Below are positions 37,608 through 50,900 of a DNA stretch of 64,000 nt, piece by piece. The stretch spans positions 28,758,905 through 28,822,904 of the forward strand of contig CM067508.1 in assembly GCA_034509495.1 (NCBI GenBank), given 5' to 3'. Positions within the stretch are counted from its first letter, which is position 1. Every line of letters starts with the position of its first letter. This DNA comes from Acestrorhynchus altus (lineage: Eukaryota; Chordata; Actinopteri; Characiformes; Acestrorhynchidae). A model generated the notes under the pieces. The model made no database searches. It was not told where the DNA came from and saw nothing but the letters and a program-made list of their open reading frames with translations. A program made the translations under genes and the position numbers.

Positions 37608-40600
37608 GGCTTTTCTGTTCATTTTTATGAGTGGTTCTATAGTTCCTTTTGTTCTGCCATCTGTTGGGGTTTGAACCAAGTTACCCTCTCTGCTCTAGCT
37701 ATGCTGTAGCATGGCTGACCCCAGCTTTCCAAACATGGATATGTAAAGTGCCTACCACCATTTCACCAACCAATACCAGTAAGAGTCATTGGGTAAGACC
37801 ATTAACACTGCATTCTCCTACCTCTGTAACAGGATTTTAAGTCACTCCACCAAAACCCACAAACAATTAGTGGTCACAGCCGTACACTGAATACAACACT
37901 GGTTGTAACTTCAATACGAAGACCTGCTCAAATGTTTATGCACTATTGCTGACAAAATTGTACTTCAGTGCTACTTCATAAACAGGTTGTAGACAGTTAA
38001 GCTTATCTTCTTTTTAAGAAGGCCTCAAGGCAACACTGCATTACTACGATTGCTGACAATTAAACAAGGCAACAGTCTAGTTTGCTCCTCAAAGATGATC
38101 ATACGACCTTTACTGAGCACACAACACAGCGGTGAAGGTCATTAGCAGCAAGCGGGGGGAAACCCAGACAGTAATAAAGCAGCAGGCAACAGAGAACATG
38201 GCCAGCAGTAAACTGGAACACCATGGGACTCCTTAATAAACCCAGAACACATAAACCTGAAAGAGACAGATCATTTACACGCACGCGCGCACACACACAC
38301 GCACACTCCTTCCTGTCGTGCTGACATTCCCTTTTTAAGTGAAAAGAACAAACAAACACCACAGCAAACCTGTATACAATTCCACACACTCGTTTTGTAG
38401 ACTGATCACACTGTCCCAACTGTGTTGGTCACAATTTAGCAACTTCGCTGCTCAAACACACGTGATTCTACTCCTCTGTAATGACCAGGGTTAGTAGATG
38501 TGTTTGAGGAAACTGTCCAGATGAAAATATCCAGGACCAGAACTGAAAGCCCCAAACACAGGGCAGTGGTGACTGAGTGGTGAGAACACTGGGTTATGAA
38601 TAACATGATTGTGGGTTTGATAAGGTTTGGTAAGTTGCCTGTGTTGGACACTTGTGATCAAACTACCATCAACTGATCCCCACTAAGCGGCTGTCCCACT
38701 GCTCCAGCCATGTGTGTGCCCACTATACCACTAGTGTGTGTTTTACTGTATGGATGTTCAATCCCTGTGAGCAAAACAATGGCTGACTGAGTGTCTCCTT
38801 TTTCTGAGATTGTATCTCACAGGTTTAGGAACATCTAGTTCTGCTCCAAGTGGCTTAATGGTCTAATGCTCTGAGGACTGCAGGCTCAAATCCTGGGTCA
38901 TGCTGACCATAGACAGCTGGAGTCTGAGAGAGCAAAATTGGCCATGCTCTCTCTGTCGGTGAGTAGATGGCACTCTCTCCCCACTTCACACTCAGCGGGA
39001 TGTTGGCTGGCACAGGCATCTGTTAGCCATTGTATTGGAGCTGGGGACCCAGTGCTTTCCTCTGAGCATGCTGGATGCTCAGCAATTATCTAATGGTGGC
39101 AGTTCTGGAAGAGGAACATGTACTTCCCCTTTAACTTTTCATGTTAAAGTCATTGGTCATATCAAACACAAATCACCACATCATTTACAAAAAAGAATTT
39201 TCCCCTTAATGCTGCATGTATCCTTTAACATTTTGCTTCCTACGTTTCACTCTGAAACAAGTACTGGAAACTCATGAAAGAAAAGTGACTAGTATGTGTT
39301 TGAAATCATTTTCACTTTAAAGCAGCGTTTTAAAGAACTGGTATTTTTTGTTACACCAGTGGTGTAAATACAAATCAGTTTGCCCCTCATGGTACATATG
39401 CATTTGTTGACAAGCTGAGAAAAACAGAAGTGGCATCTGAGGTGAAAGAACCATGTGGACTGAGGCAGTTCAGTAATATTACAGGATTTTACGAATATGA
39501 GAAGTTACGAAGCGTCACCAATGCACCAATGTTCCACAGTGCAGCAGCAGTAGCAGCATTCCGGCCCAGATGACAGAGTTGCCATTCTCCTTTCCAGTCA
39601 GTGAACAATCAACACGATTCCGAAACTATTTTAAAGTAAAACCACACCCACTGACAGCCACTCGCATTACAAATTCAAATGTCATACAAATCTTTGTTTT
39701 TTACACAAGTTACCTAAATACATATTACATGTTATTTTGAAAGATATATGAAGATTTCAAATTCACAGTAAAAGTACTTTTTGATCATGAATTTAGGATG
39801 TATTTTATAAGAAATTAAAATGTGATGTATAAAATTGCTATTATATAGTTTAAATAATTGCTGCCCCTAGATTTGGTCACCAGTTCTCAAACACAAGGTA
39901 CCCTGGACATTAATTTATATGCCTTTATATCCTCGATATTCTATATCTTTCACAAATTCGACTTATTTACAGCTCCAGTCATCCTTCTGGACATTTGTTC
40001 TTATTTTCTTAAATTTTTGTTGTTACTATTATTGAAGACTCCTGATAATTATCTGAAACCTGTTATTAAACGCACACATATGAGCATATTTTTACATTAA
40101 TCTGCAACTTAGTGGGATTTATTTTATTGATAACATTAATTCCAAACTTGTGAGCAGTGATTGCACAATTTGAACAGTAGAGTATATTCACGAAAACTTT
40201 ACCTACTTACAAAAATAACATTGAAAATGATAGAATACTATCATAAGGAACGTATCAGACAGAGTAAACCAGTAACATGTCTAAAAATTTCCTCTGTCGG
40301 TCACCGCAACAGTTAACACCACAGCCAAAATCAGACACTTCTGAAACTTAGTTGTGTGTCAGTCTGGCCGTGAATGGCTATAATATGAACTGACTCACTA
40401 ATCTTTACTGATGTATTTGCAACGGCAACCATTTCCCTGCTTCTTCATTAGCACGTGTCTGGGTGTGATTGGAAATGAGAACGCTACCGGCAGCCTTGCA
40501 GGGCAGTGTGAGATATCTCAGGTGGTGGAGCTGCCAGACAGGGCAGGTATTGTGTTTCACAGCTCGCTCCGCAGGACTGGAAAAGTGAGGCTCAAGCTAG

Positions 40601-43207
40601 CTATCTCCTGGTGCACTTATTGTCCAGCTCTGTGTAAGGGCTGAGCGGGGTAGGCAGTGACTCATCAATGGCATATTGTTCTCCATTCACACTCCATCTC
40701 AGCCTCACTGGAGACAGACAAAGACAAATTGTTGGCATAGTAAGTCCAATGATTGTCACCACTTCACACTTTCTGCACAGTAGCACAGTGGTGCTCCACA
40801 GCATTGTGATTTAGTGTATAATGCATGTGTGTTACTTGCTGCACACAAGCAGGCTGTTTCAGATTCCTCAAAGGTTTGTTTATTTTAGTCATGAGATGAC
40901 CTCGCTGAGTCAGCCCAAAGTCTCTGAGGGCGGTCAGCAATGAAGCACTCTTACTGTGGATTTGGATTTGTCAGCATTAATCTTAATCACAGTACTTCTG
41001 ACTTTTCCACAGATGCTTTGAAGCAAATGACACAAACGACACATATGAAGCCACAAGCCACAATTTTCAATCAAATTAAATCCTTGTCTCATTTAGAGCA
41101 ATATTTTGGCTGAACAATCTAAACACGTTTTCTGAGGGAACAACTGAGTACTTCTATACGTGCCTCTGGAAACAATCTTCTGCTAAATACTATCTAAATA
41201 TTAACATAGATAAATGGATGACTGGTAGGAATGATGGACAGACAGACAGATAGATACAGACATAGATATGTAAATAGATGAATGGCTGGATGAATGAATC
41301 GATGCTTGGCCAAAGAGACAGCAGACAGATAGATACAGCAATAGATATTTAAAATGCATGTATAGACAGACAAAAGGATGGATGGCTGGACAGACAGACA
41401 AGTATCTAAAAGGATGACTGGACAGATAAATTCCCAGCTAGCATAGAACATTATTGGAATGTTCAACAATGTTTTCAAAACGTTGTATAGACAGACAGAC
41501 AGACAGACAGACAGATTGATTTCTGGATGGATGGATGGATGGATAGAGGGAGGGAGGGAGGAGCAGACGGACGAATAGCTAGATGGATGGAATGATGAAT
41601 ACCCATCTAGCTGAGAACATTATAGGAACATTCAGCAATGGTTTGAAAAGGTTCCAAGACGGTTAGCTTCTAACATTTCAGAAATGTAGTTCCAGGAATG
41701 TTTTGAAAAAAATATGACATAATACAATGTGTTTTTTATTAACATTATGGAAACATTTGGAGTTACTTTCTCAGTACTAAACAAATAAAATACACTACTT
41801 GCATTATTTGTTGAGATATGCTTATCAAAGCCAATATTTGATTAAAATCATAAGATTCTTAAAATAAAAGAGTTAAATAAAATCATTCTAGGAACTTCTG
41901 GGAACTGTTTATTATAAGAACCAATTTTGTAACATTCAGAACATTCAAATAATGTTCTAGTAACCAAAACTTTCTAACTGATGGCTGAATGGACCATCAG
42001 ACAGATTCAATGCTTAGTACAAGCACAAGTAGAAACGTGAAAACGATTCTATTTACAAACTTCTCTGAACGTCAAACAGAATTTATCTACTGATTTCAGT
42101 GAGTTGTGAAGAAATATGTCTCATAAAATTCCAGAATTCTTTTGTATTTGTGGATGATAACTATGACTAAGTATACATACATCATGTGTTAATCCAGACA
42201 GGATTAAGCTACTAAAGCCACTGCTTGATTATATTCCAGTATCTCAATGGAAAATGTAATCAGGATAAGAAGAGCCGACTGGAAACACAGGTTAAGTAGG
42301 GTTAAAAGAGCAAGCGAAACACACCCATCCCCCACCCCATCACACACACACACACACACACACACACTACATTTGAAATCAAACCCCCACCCTGATTGGG
42401 GTGATACCACACACTGGGCCTAATCTGTTTTAAACAGCCAATCAACAAACTTCTACTGAAGGGTTGCTCTGAGATCATGACCAATGAATGGGCCAAAAAG
42501 GGGAGAAAAGAACTGAAGGTTTCAGTGAAATTTGCATCCATGAATAACAAATGGTGCGACAGAGAACCACCAAGTTTCTGTGGAAATACACATGTAAATG
42601 GGTAAAAGTGGCTGAAGTCTTTGTTCCTGTTTTGGTTATTGGTTATAAACCTGAAGTACATGTTAGTGTTTGTGCTGGAGGTAAGTATATTTAACATCCA
42701 ACTGAGCTGGGCAAACCCGTGACCCGTGTAGGGGCAGAGTGTGGTGAACATTTCCTGTAATTAGAGAAGCTTACAGACCTTCCTCATAGCCTCAAGCTCT
42801 CTCTGCTTGTTCTCATTGGCTGTCTGCAACTCCCTCATCCTGAGCTCCAGCTGCTCCTGTTCAGCCTGCTGCTTCCGTCGCAGCTCCCGCCGCTTTTGCC
42901 GCGCCTCGCGGTGCGGAGCCGGCCGTCCCACCTTCAGCAGAGAGATACACGTCTGAATGGCTGAGAAAGCACAAAGAGAAAGATGTACATATAGAGATTT
43001 TTATACAGTAAACGTCTCAGTTTACTACAGTAGATGCCCATGTACTCTGCCAACATTGGTGCCCATCCCTTGAACCAATGCATTCAGCTACTATAAGTTG
43101 CATTTGTGTGCAAATGCACACATAGCTTGTCCAGTGCCTGTAGAGAAGTTCTGCCAGTAGAACAGCAGATAAACAAATGCTTAATGACACAATGCCTAAT
43201 GTGTGTG

Positions 43208-43244
<37 letters not shown>

Positions 43245-44676
43245 GCTCATATACTCAGAACTGAATTAAAGGAAATCCTGTGCACATCAAATTGGGCCAC
43301 AAGATACTTTCCTACCTTGAAGCTTCTTCTTTCATCTTGAGTAATCTCAAACTTTGTCTGAGCACTTGACAAAGAAGAGGCACTCTTTTTGCCCTCCTTA
43401 TCTGGTAATGACTGCAGAGAGAGTAGGGACTCGTCAGAACATCGTCATGCAGGAAAAGGAAGAATATTAATCGAACAACAGAAGTGTTGTCATACAGGAA
43501 TATCTCAATATGCTATAAGGCCTCACTTCACCCACTCTTCCGCTAGCCTGAGTCACTGTAGTTTCACATATTTGGACAGGCACTTTACCCTTCCCCTGAC
43601 CTATGCCTGAGGTTTAATGGATGGACAAACTTGCAATGTATACTTTTAATATTATTTGTATACATGAGCTGCCTTATTATATTAGACATTATATACAGAG
43701 CTGCCTCTATATACCTTGGTATATCTGCTGCAAACCTCAACCAAATACCTACGTTGGACAATTCAGATGAACTGATTTCCCAGTGTGAAGGGTACAATAA
43801 AAGACTGGTTTCATAAACGTAATCCTTGCCTCAACGCAGCAGTTCCCATCCAGCATTATATCTCCCTTTTTCTCCGCCAGGTCTTCGCTCACATAGTACG
43901 AGATGGAATTGGGCCGGAGCAGAAACCACCGTTCAGTCCAGTTCTTCCGTATGTGGCCTTTTTTCATCATATAACCCTGGAAATAGAGTAGATGTAAAAA
44001 CGGAGTATAAAGCTAATAAAGGTTTCCATTGTAAAAGTGACAGTTAGTTGTGTATGGTAAAGGGTTTCGCCATTTGGGTATTCTCTGTCTGTGGTTGCAG
44101 AACATCTGGCCTGGCAAACGTCTCGTCCCCCTCCCCTTTCTCTGTGCATACTGATTCAAACCCAAAGCAAAAAGCACCAATGTTTTCTATGAGCTCCATT
44201 GATGCCACCTGCATTTCCCAAATGGATTTATTCTCATAGATGTGCACACCACAGAGTGACAATCTATAAGAAGGACAGTCTACACACTTTGCAGTCTACA
44301 CACAGTACAATTCACAGGAGGACAAGCTGCACAGGGACAGGCTACACAGTGGATATCTAAGCACAGAGGCTACAGAGGGGCGTTATACAGTGGACACCAC
44401 ACCAATCTGTACACTGCTGTGATGACATGGCCAGTACATTCCCAGGCAAATAAATAGAATTATATTTCACACTTCACTCAGATTTCATTGTTGCTATAGT
44501 TAAACACACAAGGAATTTACATCTACATGCATCCAAATTATTTTACAGAAAGCACAGCTGTACACAGAAAGCCCCGCCTTTCAATATGGCCAGTGCGTGT
44601 TTAAACGACACAGAGAAATGTGTCAGGCAGGTGGTAAGAGGGACCAGGCATCGGAGAGAGAGAGAGAGAGAGTGAT

Positions 44677-44749
<73 letters not shown>

Positions 44750-47700
44750 CTCTGTGCAAGTAAGATTTTCTACCGTCAACACTGTGCTCAGAGTTCAGTG
44801 CTATTTTGTAATATATTGACAAATAGTGAGATTCATTTCTATAACCAGTGCTTTCAACACTGCTTTTAACATTGCTTTTTACCTGCATATTCACCAATAG
44901 ATCATATGACCAGTGCATACACACTCTTTTCTTTGCTTTTGAGGAACTATGGATCTAATTTCAGGTATGCTCACTAGGTACTAAACTTTTGCAGTCATAG
45001 ACAAACAGGCTCCACATTCTTTTTTTGTACAAAATTAATAAACACTTAATAACACAAACTTAAGTTGGATTAGCCTGAAGTGACTCTCCACCACAGATGA
45101 AATTAGACTTCCATTACAAAACAGACATCTGAAGCAACACATCTGTTATCAAACTAATTCAATCTTAATTTGTTTGTTTGATTCTACTGCAGGTATATAA
45201 TACAGATTTTCTTTATATTAAAAAGTTTAAATAACTCAGCAAGTTTTTGTCCTAGAAACATATTACCACACTCTCAGAAAGCACAGATTTTTAGATTATT
45301 GTGAGAGAAGCACAAATAACCGACACACTGTCAGTCACAGCACAAGCTTTGATGACCCACCCAATTTCATCCATGTAACAGCGAGGTCTGGCAGCTCTAA
45401 CTGGCAGATTATGAAACATTTCCCCATTTAAGGATCTTTTTTACATTGAGTTCGGAGCTTGGAGATGCACAGCAACAGATCTCAGCTGGAGCTAATAAAA
45501 CCAGTAGAAGCTTTTGTACCTCACTACAACACAGCTGCTGCTTCACTGCTCAGACAACACAGCAGCCCGTCCTTCTGAAGACAATCTGTGATCAGCATCA
45601 TTTTGAGTTGAATTGATGCCGTAAAATGTGTTTGACATGTTTTGTAACAAATAGCGTGAATGGCACTGATTTGCTTATATTCTATCAAGTCCAGTAGCAC
45701 ATTTAGCACTGCAGTTCTTGGAGACCAAGTTTAAAACCTGTTACTATAAATGAAACATGTCTCAAATAATAAATATTGAATTGAATTGGGAATCAAATTG
45801 GGAATCATAAACTAATCATTTCGGGAAATCAGTGATGATACCCAGCCCTACAACCAGTGTATGTAGATGATGGATGATGTCTCTCTATTCCCTTCTATTC
45901 TATCCACTATTTGCAACACAGCACTTATATACTTATATACAACCATACACTTTAGCTAGCTATGTCCACTACCTCCTAGATTAGAGGACCCAAGTCTGTG
46001 GTTGAAGGCACTAAATGCAAAATATTCACACACCTGCACTTACAATTTTGTAGAGGGGACACCAGCATCAGAACTTTGTTACTCTGAGAAACAGTCTAGT
46101 TATGAAGCTCCGGTTAAGTGGACATATCGGGTACTTGTGAGACTGACGATGTGGCAACTTCACCAGTTGGGTGAAGAAAAATTCCAGAACAAAATAAGTA
46201 AAGTAACCCCATAATAGTCTGATAAATTGAAATTAAAGTAAAATACATTTTCTAAACTGAAATAATCACCTGCTTGAGCACATCGAGAATGAGCTCCTGG
46301 AAGACCTCATTGATGCCCATTGAGAGGGTCTGACGGTCCATGCCTTTGCTGAAATGGCCCATGCCCACCAGCTCAATCAGCTCCCACGCAGTCAGACACT
46401 GCTGCTTGCTGCCCAGCTGCAACTTGTAGTCCTCAAACTTTTCCTCAATCCAGCTTCCACCCATCGCCTCCGTCAGTTTGCGCAGGAAATACTCAATCTG
46501 AGGGACAAAGGATGGAGATTAAACAAGAGACAGTTTACTCAACCTAGGGAATGACTATGACATTACAACTGCCTTAGTATGCAGTACAAATGTATTAGCC
46601 AGAGAAAAACATTGACAATTACTACATATCGTTTAATGCATGAATAAATAAATGGTATAATGGAATCAATCAAAACATCACATTTTTCATTATGCAGAGA
46701 TCACCGGCACTTATTAGTGGTTAGCTCTCTACCCATGAAGACCCTTATTTATACAGGATAAAGAAGAGAGCGAGGAAACGCTGACCCCTAACACTCGGGT
46801 CACTCTCACTCTCCCTATGGTTTCTCTCAGCGAGACAAAGGGTGAAAGCCCTAAAACAGATTGAGACCAGTCATTACATACATCCCTCTTTTCTCAGAGC
46901 ATAATCCCAGCTTTCAAAAGAAGCAGAGCAGCTTGAAGTATTAAACCCAGCGAGGGAAACTGAAAGCACATCACCAAACAGTAACAGTAATATTATAATA
47001 CAAAGATGATCAAATATAGCTTAATTAAATATAATGTGGTGTTAACGGAAACAAATCTGTTTAGTTATAAACAAGACGTTTGATCAAGTTTGATAAAGTT
47101 CAACAAACAATATATATATAAAAATTTGTCCCAGTCGCCCCCCCCCCAATTTGGAAGGGACGACTCCCCATCCCATTAGGACTCTTCTGACATCACATAA
47201 GATGCTTCTGACACTAGGAGGATGAGCACAAGCACACGGGGCGTGAAGTCAGCCGCCACCTCTTTTCAAACTCCTGCCAGCTAACAGAAACCTGTGACAG
47301 CCAATATCACACTGGATGTGATGTGGTGAGACAGTGCCATTTACCCACCCTGACAGACCATGGCCAATTTTGCTCTCTCAGACTCCGGCTTTCGATGGCA
47401 AGCAGCATGACCCGGGATTCAAACCTGCGATCCTCAGATCATTAGACCACTGAGCCAATCAGAGCCCCTGTTTCACAATCTCGATGAAAGTAGCACTCAT
47501 TGGCTTCAAAATAATTTACATTTTTATTATATATATATAAAAAGCAGATTTGCTCATTCCAAAAGTAACAACATGAGTTTGTCAAACCGTGGATGTTTAT
47601 AGCTTCCAAATATCAGAGGACGTTATCACCTGAAGGCATTAATATGTCTCTAAAACAACTTTCAAGGACAGGTGTGAAAACATGTCGTGCCAATACAGCC

Positions 47701-47917
47701 ATACTGGCCACATGGACATCATTTCATAGTGATATAATGTGGGCTTGTTCTTTATTTAAGTGAACAATTTTCCAGAAAATGATAAGCATGGCATGACATT
47801 TTACTTAGTTAATCTATTGTACAGGGGGGTGCGAAAGTTTGGGCAGCCTTGTTAATTTTCCTGATTTACCTTTAAAAATCATTGATTGTTTGGATAAAAA
47901 AAAATTCTGTTAAATAT

Positions 47918-47958
<41 letters not shown>

Positions 47959-50900
47959 GACAAACACAGTTATATTTGAGAAAAGAAAAAAAGTTTATAT
48001 GATTTACAGAAAGTGTGCAATAATTGGTTAAACAAAATTAGGCAGGTGCATAAACTTGGACACTATTGTCATTTTATTCATTTCAAAATCTTTAGAACTA
48101 ATTACTGGAACTCAAATTTGGTTTGGTAAGTTCAGTGACCCTTGATCTTCATACACAGGTGACTCCAATTATGCAAAAGGGTATTTAAAGGGGGCAATTG
48201 TAAGTTCTCTGAAGAGTCGCTGCATTGGGAGTCTCAAACCAACTTTCAAATGACCTGAAAACAAAGATTGTTCACCGTCTTGTTTTAGGGGAAGGATTTC
48301 AGCTTTCAGTCTCCACTGTGAGAAACATTGTGAGAAAATGGAAGACCACAGGCACAGTTCAAGTCAAAGCTTGAAGTGGCAGACTAAACCGAAATAAACA
48401 GAACCTAAGGATGTTGAGAACAGTCAGAGTCAACCCACAGACCAACACCAAAGACCTACAACATCATCTTGCAGCTGATGGAGTCACTGTGCATCGTTCA
48501 ACTATTCGGCAAACTTTACACGAGGAGATGCTGTTTGCGAGAGTGATGCAGAGGAAGCCTTTTCTCCGCCCACATCACAAACAGAGCTGTTGAGGTATGC
48601 TAAAGCACATTTGGACAAGCCAGCTTCATTTTGGAATAAGGTGCTGTGGACGGATGAAAATAAAATAGAGTTGTTTGGGCAAAACAAGGGCTGTAATGCA
48701 TGGAGGAAAAAGAACACAGCACTCCTACAGTCAAATTTGGTGGTGGTTCCATCATGCTGTGGGGCTGTGTGGCCAGTACAGGGACTGGGAATCTTGTTAA
48801 AGTTGAGGGACGTATGGATTCCAATCAATATCAGCAGATTCTGGAGACCAATGTCCAGGAATCAGTGATAAAGCTGAAGTTGAACCGGGGCTGGATCTTC
48901 CAACAAGACAACGACCCTAAACACTGCTCAAAATCTACTAAGGCATTCATGCAGAGGAACAAGTACAACGTTCTGGAATGGCCATCTCAGTCCCCAGACC
49001 TGAATATTATTGAAAATAAGAACTGTCCATGCTCGGAAATCTGAATGAACTAGAGATGTTTTGTAGAAGAAGAATGGACTAAAATACCTTCAGCCACAAT
49101 CCAGACTCTGGATGATATATTTAACAGATTTTTTCATCCAGAAAATCAATGATTTATAAAGGAAAATCAGGAAAATTAACAAGGCTGCCCAAACCTTCGC
49201 ACCCCCCTGTACATTATACCAGTGATATACTGATAATAGTGCAATTGAACATTTATTAATGTCAACAAACCTATTAATCACAGCTGTGTATGTTTTCTGT
49301 TAGGAGTTTGCAGTATATTTTAAAATGTGCCTTTAAAAATGTGTGTACAGTAATTAATGCATTGGCAGCAGGGATGGAGTGTTGATAACGCACGCAATAG
49401 CATCCCACACATTTCATCTGGCGATATGACTGGCTGTGGCATAATTTCTGTGTCTTCAAGGTGAGCTCTTATAAACAAATCAGCTTCTTAACCAGTTTAA
49501 ACTTTTAGCACTGTACATACCCTCTTTATAGAGAGCTACAGTGCCTTCCTGAAGGTTTCATTTCCAACCCATATGTAACACCAATTTAACACACAGTATA
49601 ATCTACTCTGTATTACAGGGGGCCTGAACCACTGAGCAATCAACAACATGAAGAAGATAAAGTCAATAAGCAGTTCAACAATTCACAGAAGACAAACTAT
49701 ACACTAATGATACACTATCTCTTACTGTTTATTACAGTAGGACAACAAAAGGTACATAATTGAACTTCTAACTATATGGAAAACTAATTATATGCAAAAT
49801 GGGCTTCACAATGTAATGTAACCAGCCAGTCAATAGAGCTGTGTTGTTGACAATTACAAGACATTACCTGGTAAATGATTACATGATTGGATATTATAAT
49901 TTATAACTATAATTTGGTAAACATTTGACACACCTATCAAGCAATACCTTAGCATGGAATGGCATATGGAATTCCTGGGTATTACAGGGAAATTGCCTGA
50001 TTTGATTTTCTGATTTGAATCTGAATTTCATTGCACTTAAATATGTGCTGAAAACTGTTTCAACATATCAAGTTATTCTATGATGAACTCCCAGTGTGCA
50101 ATGTCCTCTGTCTGACCTCTTCTGCAACGATGACCAAGGGGTACCGATCCTCCGACAGGAAGTTGAAAAGGCACCATATCTTAAAAGCATCTTCATCAGT
50201 GATGAGTAGATGATTTCTGTTGAGGTTTTTTCTGGCACACAGAGTCCAGCACATTCTGTTAAAGTCCACTCGATCAAAGTTGTCCTGAACCTGCAGAAGC
50301 ATCAAACAAAACGAGATTAATTAGCTAATACCGGGTTCTTCTGGATTTTGGGGAGGTACGTTCAGATTTTTTGGATACATCAAAATTAACAACAATTCTT
50401 GTATATGTGGAAGAAAGAACAGGAAGAGGTGACGGGAACAAACAGAACTGTTTGCTTTCTTCTAGCACTGAACCGGCGTTCCCAAGGATACCTTTGGAAC
50501 GCTTTGGCCAAAGCCACTGATAATGGGGCCTAACTCACTGGATCCTCTGCTGGGAAACAGCTCAGCATTATGACCAAGTAAATGTGCTCTCAAATGTCCT
50601 GCACTGCATTTAAACAATCCACATGGTCAAATACTGAGAGCTAACAAACAATGATTATTTAGAGGTGCATTCATATTCACAGGACACAGGCCCCTTGTGT
50701 AGCACATACATACATATGTAAAGTGGGGCTTGAAAGTTTGCGAGTCCTTTAGAATTTTCCATATTTCCTTTTTTTTTTTTTTTTCCCAATATCGAATACT
50801 GTGTTAGTTAAAGATTTGTTCCTACAAGCTGATGTGATGTGTTTCATTTGTTTGACTTGGTTCTCCTTACCTTGATAATTGGACAAGATTGTAGCAGCTA

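Larger units (their letters stand above)
43977..46269. other. swap70 intron 4
   Basis: No gene recognised. It contains the AG and AT microsatellites listed separately. Confidence 0.5.
47822..49209 (+). mobile_element. Tc1-like transposon with both inverted ends
   Basis: A 1,388-bp element flanked by TA (47,820-47,821 and 49,210-49,211). Inverted ends of about 100 bp start CAGGGGGGTGCGAA(A/G)GT and continue TTGGGCAGCCTTGTTAATTT. An (AT)n run follows the left end at 47,921-47,955. It lies in swap70 intron 3, antisense to the gene, and belongs to a different family from the 33 kb copy. Confidence 0.93.

Noticed and set aside
37485..37709. Poly-Tyr and poly-Ile frames
   Set aside because: Translations of the (AAT)n microsatellite.
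38843..38910. tRNA gene
   Set aside because: A- and B-box-like strings are present but the cloverleaf is not convincing and the same head recurs with a SINE body elsewhere.
42302..42751. 149-codon minus-strand frame in intron 7
   Set aside because: It runs into a CA microsatellite, has no recognised domain, and lies in intron sequence next to exon 7 without splice signals.
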